A stretch of 64,000 nt of DNA, from positions 159,699 through 223,698 of the forward strand of contig NZ_JAATOO010000005.1 of the NCBI RefSeq assembly GCF_011806575.1, given 5' to 3'. Made by a program: the position numbers and the translations under genes. Positions 29,446 through 37,558 of the stretch are shown in pieces. The notes under the pieces were generated by a model. That model had not been told where the DNA came from, searched no databases, and worked only from the letters and a program-made list of their open reading frames with translations. The first letter of the stretch is position 1. Each line of letters starts with the position of its first letter. This stretch comes from Vibrio hepatarius. Its GTDB lineage: Bacteria; Pseudomonadota; Gammaproteobacteria; Enterobacterales; Vibrionaceae.

Positions 29446-31053
29446 TTATAATTGATATTTTTCTATTATTTGATTCTTATAGATTTCAGCTTGAGTACCG
29501 TAAATCAATTGAATCCCATTTCCTGAACGAATCACACCTTTTGCATCAAGTGACTTCCAAACCTCATCGCTTGCGGGTAAAGCACTATCTTTAACCGTGA
29601 TACGTAAGCGAGTAATACACGCGTCAATCGAAGCAATGTTCTCTTTCCCACCGAGATTTCTCACAATCTCGTCAATCAGTTCAGAATCTTTGCCGTTGTA
29701 ATCCTTACGCGTGTAAAGTTTACTGTCGGCATCGTTTCGACCTGGCGTTGAGTAATTGAACTTACGAATCATGAAACTAAACACGAAGTAGTAAATCACT
29801 GAGTAAACAGGGCCAAGAATTAAGATCCATTGATAAGAGGTCTTCGCCGTACCCTGCAGTAAACCAAAGAACGTAAAGTCAATAATTCCGCGAGAGAAGG
29901 TGATACCCACAGCGACATCAAGCATGTGCATGAGCATGTAAGCCACACCTTCTAACACTGCATGCACGGCATACAAGACTGGCGCCACAAATAAGAAGGT
30001 GAACTCCAAAGGCTCAGTAATACCTGTTAGGAAAGAGGTCAACGCTGCCGAGAACAGAATCCCTTTCACTTTCGCTTTGTTCTTGTCGTCCGCGCATCGG
30101 TACATCGCCAATGCTGCTGCTGGCAAACCGAACATCATAGGTAAGAAGCCGCCCGTCATGGTGCGCGTCGCTTCTGAACTAAAGTGTACCGTCGTTGGAT
30201 CGGCTAACTGAGCGAAGAATATCTTCTGACCACCCGCAACCATTTCGCCCGCGACTTCTTGTACGCCGCCAAGTTCGGTGTACCAAAATAGTGGGTAAAT
30301 CGCGTGGTGCAAGCCAAATACATTCAATAAACGCATTAACGAGCCGTAGAAGAAGGTTCCGATATAGCCCATCGCTGAGAACGCTTCACCGGCAAAAACG
30401 ATAGATTTAAAAATAGGTGGCCAAATGAAAGGGAACAAGAATGCTAACGGAATAAAAAACAGCATTGTCATGACAGGAACCAAGCGGTTACCACTAAAGA
30501 ATGCTAAGTAGTCCGGTAGTGTGACGTTAGAGAAACGGTTGGTGACAAACGCAGACATCAGGCCACAGGTAATACCACCAAACACGCCAGTTTGCAGAGT
30601 AAATATGCCTAGCTCATGGGTGTACATGGAGGCCAAACCAACGGCTTCATCGGCATTCGCTCCGGCGGCAATCAACGCGTCGACGCTGGTAGTGTCTGGC
30701 GACAAGCCTTGGAAGCTCAACACGGCACCTATGACCGTATGGAACAACAAGAAACCGAGCACCGCAGAAAGCGCCGCTGTTTCTTTGTTGTTATTTGCCA
30801 TACCAATGGCAACACCCACCGCAAACAGCAACGGTAAGTTAACAAACACAAACAAACCCGCTTTAAAGCACAGCACCAAAAACTGGTTCGCAAGAGTCCC
30901 CGGAGCAAGGAAGGTCAAGTTGTAGGTTTCGATTAATGGCCCACTGGTGAATGCACCTCCGACACCCAACAGAATACCCGCCATTGGCAGTACGGCAATA
31001 GGCAACATGAATGCCCTACCGATTTTTTGTAGTACAGAAAAGATACCGTTCAT
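29446..31053 (-). CDS. Glucose/N-acetylglucosamine-family PTS permease, IICB
   Basis: 535 aa; start after GGAGGATAC. N-terminal IIC with about ten membrane segments (GRAFMLPIAVLPMAGILLGV; GITEPLEFTFLFVAPVLY is the family sugar-site signature; FGLHHAIYPLFWY). The C-terminal IIB domain (about 455-535) has the phospho-cysteine in SIDACITRLRITV. No IIA is fused, so the cell's glucose IIA probably phosphorylates it. It faces nanE across a shared promoter region and carries rpiR behind it. N-acetylmannosamine is my best guess for substrate; MalX- or NagE-like specificity is possible. Confidence 0.92.
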   Translation of the reverse strand: MNGIFSVLQKIGRAFMLPIAVLPMAGILLGVGGAFTSGPLIETYNLTFLAPGTLANQFLVLCFKAGLFVFVNLPLLFAVGVAIGMANNNKETAALSAVLGFLLFHTVIGAVLSFQGLSPDTTSVDALIAAGANADEAVGLASMYTHELGIFTLQTGVFGGITCGLMSAFVTNRFSNVTLPDYLAFFSGNRLVPVMTMLFFIPLAFLFPFIWPPIFKSIVFAGEAFSAMGYIGTFFYGSLMRLLNVFGLHHAIYPLFWYTELGGVQEVAGEMVAGGQKIFFAQLADPTTVHFSSEATRTMTGGFLPMMFGLPAAALAMYRCADDKNKAKVKGILFSAALTSFLTGITEPLEFTFLFVAPVLYAVHAVLEGVAYMLMHMLDVAVGITFSRGIIDFTFFGLLQGTAKTSYQWILILGPVYSVIYYFVFSFMIRKFNYSTPGRNDADSKLYTRKDYNGKDSELIDEIVRNLGGKENIASIDACITRLRITVKDSALPASDEVWKSLDAKGVIRSGNGIQLIYGTQAEIYKNQIIEKYQL

Positions 31054-31140
31054 GTATCCTCCAAACCCTTTGAATTATTAATATTGTATTCCAAACCGCA
31101 AAGCAGCTTCCCGTAGTCGACTCAATTATCAACATAATGA

Positions 31141-31171
31141 AAATTTCCTTCAAACCAAATGAAGAAAATTT
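31141..31171. promoter_or_regulatory. Inverted repeat in the PTS/nanE divergent promoter region, probable RpiR operator
   Basis: AAATTTCCTTCA (31141-31152) and TGAAGAAAATTT (31160-31171) match at 11 of 12 positions as an inverted repeat with a 7-base spacer. A third related half-site, AAATAATCTTCA, lies at 31211-31222. Position between the two transcription units suggests control of both by the RpiR protein. Confidence 0.55.
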
Positions 31172-31278
31172 GTGATCAAAATAAAAATAATTTTCTTTAT
31201 TGTAGATAAAAATAATCTTCAAATGTATAAATGGAATTAGAAACAGAACAGAGAAATCGTCATACGAAGAGGCATATA

Positions 31279-31977
31279 ATGAAAAACTGGGATATCAATG
31301 AAATTGCCAAGAAGTTGGCCAATACCGTTGTCGTTTCGATTCAACCAGTTGAAGGAAGCCCGTTAGATACTACAGAGTTTGTTGTCGCGATGGCTAAAGC
31401 CGCAGAAAATGCAGGTGCACCGGCATTAAGAATTGAAAGTGTTGAAAGAGTGGCTGCCGTGACCAAAGTCGTATCTATCCCGATCATTGGGATAGTAAAA
31501 CGCGACCTAGCCGATAGCCCGGTGCGCATTACTCCCTATGTTGAAGACGTAAAAGCACTCGCAGCCGCAGGTGCAGCTGTCATCGCCTTTGATGCCACTG
31601 ACCGAGCAAGACCAGAAAGCCGCGAGACCATTGCAAATGCCATTATCCAATCGGGTTGTATCGGGATGGCTGACTGTGCAGAATTTTCAGACGGCCGCTG
31701 GGCACATTCCCAAGGCATTGAATTAATTGGCACAACCTTGTCGGGCTACACCAATAATGTCACGCCTGAAGAACCAGATTTGGCGCTTGTAAGAGAATTT
31801 GCTCAAGCTGGGTACTTAACGATGGCCGAAGGCAGATACAACTCACCGCTGCAATGCAAACAAGCGATAGAAGCTGGCGCACTGTCGGTGACTGTCGGTT
31901 CAGCATTGACTCGCTTAGAAGTTGCAACTTCGTGGTTTCTCGATGCCGCAGCGCAAGCAAAGAAAGTCTCAAGTTAA
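31279..31977 (+). CDS. nanE: N-acylmannosamine-6-phosphate 2-epimerase
   Basis: 232 aa; the ATG at 31279 ([13 protein letters not shown]) has GAAGAGG upstream and suits the family N-terminus, so the extra 16 codons of the open frame were dropped. TIM-barrel NanE signatures: [51 protein letters not shown], and [10 protein letters not shown]. It converts ManNAc-6-P to GlcNAc-6-P, normally after the sialic-acid kinase step. Here it is paired with a PTS and no NanA, NanK or sialic-acid transporter is in the window, suggesting that the PTS itself supplies ManNAc-6-P. Confidence 0.95.
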   Translation: MKNWDINEIAKKLANTVVVSIQPVEGSPLDTTEFVVAMAKAAENAGAPALRIESVERVAAVTKVVSIPIIGIVKRDLADSPVRITPYVEDVKALAAAGAAVIAFDATDRARPESRETIANAIIQSGCIGMADCAEFSDGRWAHSQGIELIGTTLSGYTNNVTPEEPDLALVREFAQAGYLTMAEGRYNSPLQCKQAIEAGALSVTVGSALTRLEVATSWFLDAAAQAKKVSS

Positions 31978-32061
31978 TAACTGCACCTTGTTACAAGAGC
32001 TAATCTGCGTCCTTAAAGTCGCGGGTTAGCTGTTTAACGCCTATCTAAACACTCCATTTCA

Positions 32062-33309
32062 TTACGTTGTCTTGAAGTCTCGCTTCTCGGAAACAAAGAT
32101 GAAAACAACCGAAGAAAGCACGAGCAACGCACCGCTAATGATCCAGCTTGCTGATATGCCGAAGCGCTCTGCAATCACACCAAAAGCCAGTGAAGCTAAA
32201 ACTCCGCCACACGTCACCATGAACGAGCTGATGGACAGCATCGTCGACCGCATCTTCTCTTCAGTATTCTCATGTAGCAACACGCTCTCTGAGTTGTTCC
32301 CTACCGTTAAAAGAAAGAAGAACAACAAATAGCAAAGCGTAAAACTCAGTAGATGCCCTGTGTACGCCAAGAAAATAAAGCAGACACCAGCGAGCGCTCG
32401 AGTCGTAAACATTAAAGTCTTGTGCAAGCCGCTAAAGACTCTCAACAAGGGGACTGATATCAGTGACGAAACCGCCGACATGATAAAATACAGCGCGGAG
32501 ACAGCACCGAATGCGATAACGCCACTAGACGTCCCGTGCAGGATATCCGCTAAATACGGTTGCCAGTAGTTTTCGACGCTACTTAGTACCATGCCAAATA
32601 CTACGGTTGCTTGCATTAATCTGCTGAGAACGTCGTGCTTCCAGCAAACTTTAAGTGCCTGCGTACAAAGTTGAAAAGCATTCTTTCTCACCTGTTTAGG
32701 TTGTGTATTCCGCTGATGTCTTCTGTCATCGATCAACATCAAAGTGATCACAATTAAGGTAATATTCGCGATACAGGCACCGAGAAGATTGATGTCGTAG
32801 ATACTGGAGAAGACATTTGGCGAGTTAGACGCGATGTCCGGCAGCCACCCACCAATTAGTGAACCAACCGCTAAACCAATCGTGACTGCGACATTGATTT
32901 TTGCCAGAGCAGAATGATAAGTCTGCTTACCTTGCGCTTGGTGAAATGCGTCATAGAACCATGCGTCGAGAGTCCCGGAATATACCGCTCGGGAAGCCCC
33001 CAGCAATGCCGCCGCCAAAAGCACGAAAGTCACCTCATTGGCTAAGTAGAGTACAAAACAGCCGAGAGTGTTGAGCAGTAAAGAGACTAGGTACGTTCCT
33101 CTGCGGCCGTACGTATCTGCGAGACTACCTAATGGGATTTCAAGCAGAGTGGTACTTCCTATCCAAACCGCCATAACAAAACCGATCTCTCGTAAGTTGA
33201 GCCCCTTTGATTGAAAAATCAGCGTGATCACCGGGATCATTAGCCCAACAATCATCCAATGTATGCTTTGCTGAACCGCGAAACGTAAGGTTGCCTCTTC
33301 TTGCTTCAC
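32062..33309 (-). CDS. Major facilitator superfamily transporter
   Basis: 415 aa with a GTG start at 33309, well supported by TAGGAGTTCATA. About twelve membrane segments; the loop 2-3 signature appears as GSLADTYGRRGTYLVSLLLN. The protein ends in a short basic tail. Substrate not recognisable; drug or metabolite efflux is typical. It lies divergent from an XRE-type regulator 126 bases away. Confidence 0.85.
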   Translation of the reverse strand: MKQEEATLRFAVQQSIHWMIVGLMIPVITLIFQSKGLNLREIGFVMAVWIGSTTLLEIPLGSLADTYGRRGTYLVSLLLNTLGCFVLYLANEVTFVLLAAALLGASRAVYSGTLDAWFYDAFHQAQGKQTYHSALAKINVAVTIGLAVGSLIGGWLPDIASNSPNVFSSIYDINLLGACIANITLIVITLMLIDDRRHQRNTQPKQVRKNAFQLCTQALKVCWKHDVLSRLMQATVVFGMVLSSVENYWQPYLADILHGTSSGVIAFGAVSALYFIMSAVSSLISVPLLRVFSGLHKTLMFTTRALAGVCFIFLAYTGHLLSFTLCYLLFFFLLTVGNNSESVLLHENTEEKMRSTMLSISSFMVTCGGVLASLAFGVIAERFGISASWIISGALLVLSSVVFIFVSEKRDFKTT

Positions 33310-33435
33310 TATGAACTCCTACGCTGTCCTAGATGCGCAAAAAGAATCTCATAACGACCATCAACTTCAATCAATTACTAAAAAGATTACTATTATGATA
33401 CTTTCAAGTTCGTATTGTGATGCGGAGACAACCAC

Positions 33436-34221
33436 ATGGACGATAGATTGTCACAAGAAGTCTGTTCGATTATCAAAAAGGAACTGAAGAGATGTAATCT
33501 CTCCTATCGAAAACTGGCAAGCGAGCTCGATATCTCTGAAGTGAGCATTAAGAGGTTACTTAACAACACTCAGCCGCTTTCAATGCAAAGGTTGATAGCG
33601 ATTGCGCGTTTGATTAATTTCCCTCTTTCGAAGCTACTTGAAGAAGCAGAAAAGAATATCTATACGGTTCCTGTTTTTACCAAAGAACAAGACCAGGCAT
33701 TTGCAGAACATCCACCTTTGTTCACTTTTTGGAGTGAGTTAACCGAGCGTCGAACCGTCGACGACATTGCCCAACGATACGGGCTGAATGACGCCTCAGT
33801 ACATTTGTATCTCAGACAATTAGAAATGCTCGAGCTGGTAGAACTAGGGCTGAACAACGCCTGTAAGCTACTCGTTCCCACTCATACGTCCTTTGAAAAA
33901 GGCTCCAATTTCCCGTTGTTCTTCACCAGCCAAGTGCTTAATCGACTTCAAGAGAGAGTGATCGATTTACCCAAGGACGACGACCAAGCATTTCTCATCA
34001 CCTTAAAAGCGGAACTCACCGATGATGAGTTCATTGAAATTACCCATAAGTTAGATGATTGGATGTTTAACAAACTGCGTGAAAGTCAGGATTTAAGAGC
34101 GCGTGAGGGGTTAGTCGTTGCGCCCTACACATTTGGCTTTATGGCGGCAAAAGGGGCATTTCACGATAAGCTACCCCCTATCCCAAACCTTACCAACACT
34201 CAATGTACCAACACGCAATAA
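33436..34221 (+). CDS. XRE-family (Cro/CI-type helix-turn-helix) regulator
   Basis: 261 aa; start preceded by GCGGAGACAACC. Residues about 8-65 form an HTH_3 domain (LSYRKLASELDISEVSIKRL then LNNTQPLSMQRLIAIARLIN). Residues about 85-200 contain a second winged-helix-like stretch (RTVDDIAQRYGLNDASVHLYL) and the remainder is unassigned. It is a likely regulator of the divergent MFS gene. Two ATTACT copies 12 bases apart (33374-33391) in the gap might be part of an operator. Confidence 0.85.
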   Translation: MDDRLSQEVCSIIKKELKRCNLSYRKLASELDISEVSIKRLLNNTQPLSMQRLIAIARLINFPLSKLLEEAEKNIYTVPVFTKEQDQAFAEHPPLFTFWSELTERRTVDDIAQRYGLNDASVHLYLRQLEMLELVELGLNNACKLLVPTHTSFEKGSNFPLFFTSQVLNRLQERVIDLPKDDDQAFLITLKAELTDDEFIEITHKLDDWMFNKLRESQDLRAREGLVVAPYTFGFMAAKGAFHDKLPPIPNLTNTQCTNTQ

Positions 34222-34272
34222 GACGAACTATGCTTGCTCACGCCTAGGAAAGTCTGATCTTAAAATATCAAC

Positions 34273-35199
34273 TCAAGATCGGATTCTACTTCCATAACGC
34301 TGCCAGAGACGACCATCGATAGCCGATAGTCCAAAGGCGATCAACGCCATTCCTAATAAATGAATTAACTGCAAAGATTCGTTCAGGAATAGCGCCCCCA
34401 GCACAATAGCAGAGACTGGAACGAGCAATGTCACCAGCAGTACATTGGTTGCACCTGCCAGCTCTAGAATTCTGAAATAAAGAACATAAGCGCAAGCGGT
34501 CGATGCGACGGCAAGCGCAGCAATCGAGGTCCAGGTGCTCGCGCTTATAGCGGTAACAGCAAGAGGGCCATCAACCAATAATGCCATTGGAAGTAGCACA
34601 AGCGTTGACGCGGTGACTTGCCCTGCTGCTGTAATGATGGGACTAATACCGAGTGATTTAAATCTTCGCCCATACACACCTGCAAAGGCATAAGATATGG
34701 TGGCTGCGACGATAGCAAGTTGCGCCAACAGGTTATTTTCCCCACCGAGTGTGGGAACGCCTATCATCACTGCGACACCGACAAAACCCAAAATAACACC
34801 AAGCCATTTAAGCGGGGTCGGTTGCTCGTCAGGCAGCAACACACCAGCAACTATGACAGCGAATATCGGTGTAGCCGCATTAAGAATAGAAGCGAGCCCA
34901 GATGCAATTTGTGTTTGTCCCCATACGATCAACACGAAAGGGAAAACGTTGTTCAACAGCCCCATCCCTAGAAACGAAGTCCATACTTTCAAAGATTTAG
35001 GAGGACGCAAGCCAATCATAATTGCAATTGCCCACAAGGTAAGCGCGGCAATTCCAACCCTAAGCGTCACTATCGTCAACGGTGGAAGTTCATTAACTGC
35101 CACTCCAACAAAAAAGAACGAACCTCCCCATAATATGGAAAGTAGAGCAAGCATGGCCCAGACTTTCGGCGTCATCGCGTGGTTAATAGAAGCTGTCAT
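34273..35199 (-). CDS. EamA/DMT-family metabolite exporter
   Basis: 308 aa; start after AAGGATAACACTAAC. Ten predicted membrane segments in two EamA repeats (MLALLSILWGGSFFFVGVAV ... and SYAFAGVYGRRFKSLG ...). The ending IDGRLWQRYGSRIRS is cytoplasmic and basic. Family members export amino acids and other metabolites; the substrate is not deducible. Divergent from ada. Confidence 0.9.
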   Translation of the reverse strand: MTASINHAMTPKVWAMLALLSILWGGSFFFVGVAVNELPPLTIVTLRVGIAALTLWAIAIMIGLRPPKSLKVWTSFLGMGLLNNVFPFVLIVWGQTQIASGLASILNAATPIFAVIVAGVLLPDEQPTPLKWLGVILGFVGVAVMIGVPTLGGENNLLAQLAIVAATISYAFAGVYGRRFKSLGISPIITAAGQVTASTLVLLPMALLVDGPLAVTAISASTWTSIAALAVASTACAYVLYFRILELAGATNVLLVTLLVPVSAIVLGALFLNESLQLIHLLGMALIAFGLSAIDGRLWQRYGSRIRS

Positions 35200-35218
35200 T
35201 GTTAGTGTTATCCTTTCT

Positions 35219-35232
35219 ACTGACTGTTCAGT
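35219..35232. promoter_or_regulatory. Short palindrome upstream of the EamA gene
   Basis: ACTGA-CTGT-TCAGT lies 20 bases upstream of the EamA start codon. It resembles operators of TetR-type regulators, but no such gene is adjacent, so the assignment is weak. Confidence 0.3.
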
Positions 35233-35391
35233 TCATATTAGTGACAGCGATGACCGCAAAACATCCGAATATTGCGCCACATTCCAAATTTAGGGTTTAT
35301 ACCAATCAGAAATTATCCGGCAAGAATCAGATGGTAACACCGACCATGATGTGCTGAGATAGTCTTAAAACCTATTAAAGTGATCACAGTT

Positions 35392-36456
35392 ATGCCGAAG
35401 TTATCTGACAACGAAATGAAACAAGCAGTAGAGCAAAGAGACGCTTCCTTTAATGGGCTGTTTTACTACGGTGTAATCACTACAGGTGTGTTTTGTTTGC
35501 CTTCATGCTCAACCAAATCGGCGAATCCTGAAAATCTAAGATTCTTTGTGGATATCGAATCCGCCATGCGCGCAGGGTTTCGTCCTTGTAAACGTTGCAA
35601 TCCAACAGGACAAGATAAGCGTATCAACAACCTCATTGATGTCGCTCGTTACATTGAAAATAACGCCGAAGATAAAATGACGCTTGCCCAGTTAAGCAAC
35701 ATCGCAGGGCTTTCCCCTTCCCGACTACAACGCTCTTTTAAAGATCTATTCGGCGTGTCGCCAAAACATTATAAGGACGCAGTACGAATGCAAAAATTCA
35801 AGCGTTCCTTAAAAAACGGAGACGGGGTTACGGACGCGATTTATTCATCTGGCTTTGGTTCAATCAGTCGGGTCTATGGCGATGCGACCAGAAATATAGG
35901 TATGACACCCAAAGCTTACCGAGCAGGAGGCAAAGATGAGATTATCCATTACGCCTGTCGAGACACCGCTATTGGATGCATGATAATGGCCGCAACAGAT
36001 AAAGGCGTGTGTTCAGTACAATTTGGTGATGACAGCGATTCTCTCGTTGCGCTTTTATCTGATGAATTTCCCAACGCTGAACTTGTCCATTCGATGGCAC
36101 AAAATGCACCCGAGCTGGATAACTGGATGATCGCGCTAGATAAGCATATTAGCCAAGGCGCGCCAAAACCCGATGTCCCACTGGATATTAGAGGCACTGC
36201 ATTCCAGTTCAAAGTATGGCAATTTTTGCTCAGCATCAAAGAGGGGGATGTCATGAGTTACGGCGAAGTTGCCGAGCAAATTGGTCGCCCGAAAGCGGTT
36301 CGTGCTGTCGGAACTGCTTGTGGAAAAAATCGGATCGGAATACTTATTCCTTGTCATCGCGTATTGAGAAGCAATGGAGAATTAGGTGGGTATCGCTGGG
36401 GACTTGAACGGAAAAGAATCCTCTTGGACAAGGAACGGACAAAGCGCGAGTCGTAA
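35392..36456 (+). CDS. ada: Ada: methyl-phosphotriester sensor and O6-methylguanine-DNA methyltransferase
   Basis: 354 aa from the ATG at 35392, the same length as I recall for E. coli Ada; a GTG four codons upstream is the alternative. N-terminal zinc site with Cys35, Cys39, Cys66 and Cys69 (GVFCLPSCSTKSANPENLRF, FRPCKRCNP); Cys35 is the predicted acceptor for phosphotriester methyl groups. Then an AraC-type HTH (LAQLSNIAGLSPSRLQRSFK, about 97-116) and a C-terminal methyltransferase with active-site PCHR in GILIPCHRVLRSNGELGGY. It repairs alkylated DNA and, when methylated, activates adaptive-response genes. Confidence 0.97.
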   Translation: MPKLSDNEMKQAVEQRDASFNGLFYYGVITTGVFCLPSCSTKSANPENLRFFVDIESAMRAGFRPCKRCNPTGQDKRINNLIDVARYIENNAEDKMTLAQLSNIAGLSPSRLQRSFKDLFGVSPKHYKDAVRMQKFKRSLKNGDGVTDAIYSSGFGSISRVYGDATRNIGMTPKAYRAGGKDEIIHYACRDTAIGCMIMAATDKGVCSVQFGDDSDSLVALLSDEFPNAELVHSMAQNAPELDNWMIALDKHISQGAPKPDVPLDIRGTAFQFKVWQFLLSIKEGDVMSYGEVAEQIGRPKAVRAVGTACGKNRIGILIPCHRVLRSNGELGGYRWGLERKRILLDKERTKRES

Positions 36457-36528
36457 TGCTCATAACACCAGCTTAGTTGCTCGTATTCGATTCAAAAAAC
36501 AGCAGACCGAATACAAGCTACTGCTTCT

Positions 36529-36906
36529 TCACTGCATCGAGTGCAAACCGATCATATTGCCCTCGGTATCACTGACAATCGAGATACAACCGTACTGCCC
36601 GATGGAAAACTTGGGATGAATAACGCTGCCTCCCGCGTCGGCGACGCGTGATTCTTCCGTGGCGCAATCGTCGCAAGCGAAGTAAACCATCGTGCTGTTG
36701 CCCCCCGCTTGCACCCCGTCCATTTTCGCCAGTGCGCCTGACGCGCCGTAATCTTCCATAGATGACGGAAAGCCAAGCATCTGAACACCGACATTCGCTT
36801 CATCTCCGATTTTCTCTAACGTGACCTTAAATACCGCCTCATAAAACGCTTTTGCTCGTGCCATGTCATCGACATAGATTTCGAACCACGCAACTGGATT
36901 TTGCAT
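36529..36906 (-). CDS. VOC-family (glyoxalase/bleomycin-resistance fold) protein
   Basis: 125 aa from the ATG at 36906, which has TAGGAGATAAC upstream; upstream in-frame starts lack this. One VOC module: PVAWFEIYVDDMARAKAFYE at the N-terminus, then GSVIHPKFSIGQYGCISIVSDTEGNMIGLHS. Typical of small dimeric VOC proteins with broad roles; the substrate is unknown. Tail-to-tail with ada. Confidence 0.88.
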   Translation of the reverse strand: MQNPVAWFEIYVDDMARAKAFYEAVFKVTLEKIGDEANVGVQMLGFPSSMEDYGASGALAKMDGVQAGGNSTMVYFACDDCATEESRVADAGGSVIHPKFSIGQYGCISIVSDTEGNMIGLHSMQ

Positions 36907-37085
36907 GTTATCTCCTAATTTCATTTCGTCTTGCCCGCCTTTAAAACTAGACCAACGCGCCTCAGTTGCCACTCGCATTGTGTAAATCTGTCCGGCTTTC
37001 TCATCAATAATAAAACCCTAACATCGTGCACAATGTGCGATAGAATGGAGCGAAATTGAACACAACCCAATTGATTGACTTCTTT

Positions 37086-37499
37086 ATGCTCAAGATATCC
37101 AATACCGTTACCCTACAAGACTGGGAAATCCAACTCACAGCGATTCGAGCGCAAGGTTCGGGCGGTCAGAATGTCAACAAGGTATCTTCCGCGATCCATC
37201 TTCAATTTGATGTCAAACATTCCACTCTGCCAGACATCTACAAAGAGCGCATTCTGGCATTGAGCGATTCCCGGATTTCAAAAGACGGCGTGATAACGAT
37301 TAAAGCGCAGCAGTTTCGTACCCAAGAGCAAAACAAAGAAGACGCGTTGAATCGACTGGCTGAATTGATCCGCGCAGCAATGGTGGTACAAAAGAAACGT
37401 CGAGAAACCAAACCGACCCGTGCATCCAAAGAACGCAGACTGAAAGGCAAAAACATCAAATCGCAAACCAAATCTTTACGAGGCCGGGTGAAGCATTGA
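37086..37499 (+). CDS. arfB: Alternative ribosome-rescue factor ArfB (peptidyl-tRNA hydrolase)
   Basis: 137 aa starting at MLKISNTV, which matches the remembered E. coli YaeJ N-terminus; a TTG at 37056 opens the frame earlier. The catalytic GGQ is in IRAQGSGGQNVNKVSSAIHL. The basic C-terminal tail (KKRRETKPTRASKERRLKGK and beyond) is the ArfB feature that enters the empty mRNA channel. It hydrolyses peptidyl-tRNA on stalled ribosomes. No Shine-Dalgarno is visible, so the expression level or start is uncertain. Confidence 0.93.
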   Translation: MLKISNTVTLQDWEIQLTAIRAQGSGGQNVNKVSSAIHLQFDVKHSTLPDIYKERILALSDSRISKDGVITIKAQQFRTQEQNKEDALNRLAELIRAAMVVQKKRRETKPTRASKERRLKGKNIKSQTKSLRGRVKH

Positions 37500-37510
37500 T
37501 TGACTCCAAT

Positions 37511-37548
37511 AAAAAAGGCTAAGCAGATTGCTCCGCTTAGCCTTTTTT
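37511..37548. terminator. Bidirectional terminator arfB / RND pump
   Basis: AAAAAAGGCTAAGC and GCTTAGCCTTTTTT with a 10-base loop between convergent genes. Confidence 0.9.
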
Positions 37549-37558
37549 GTTTTCCCTT

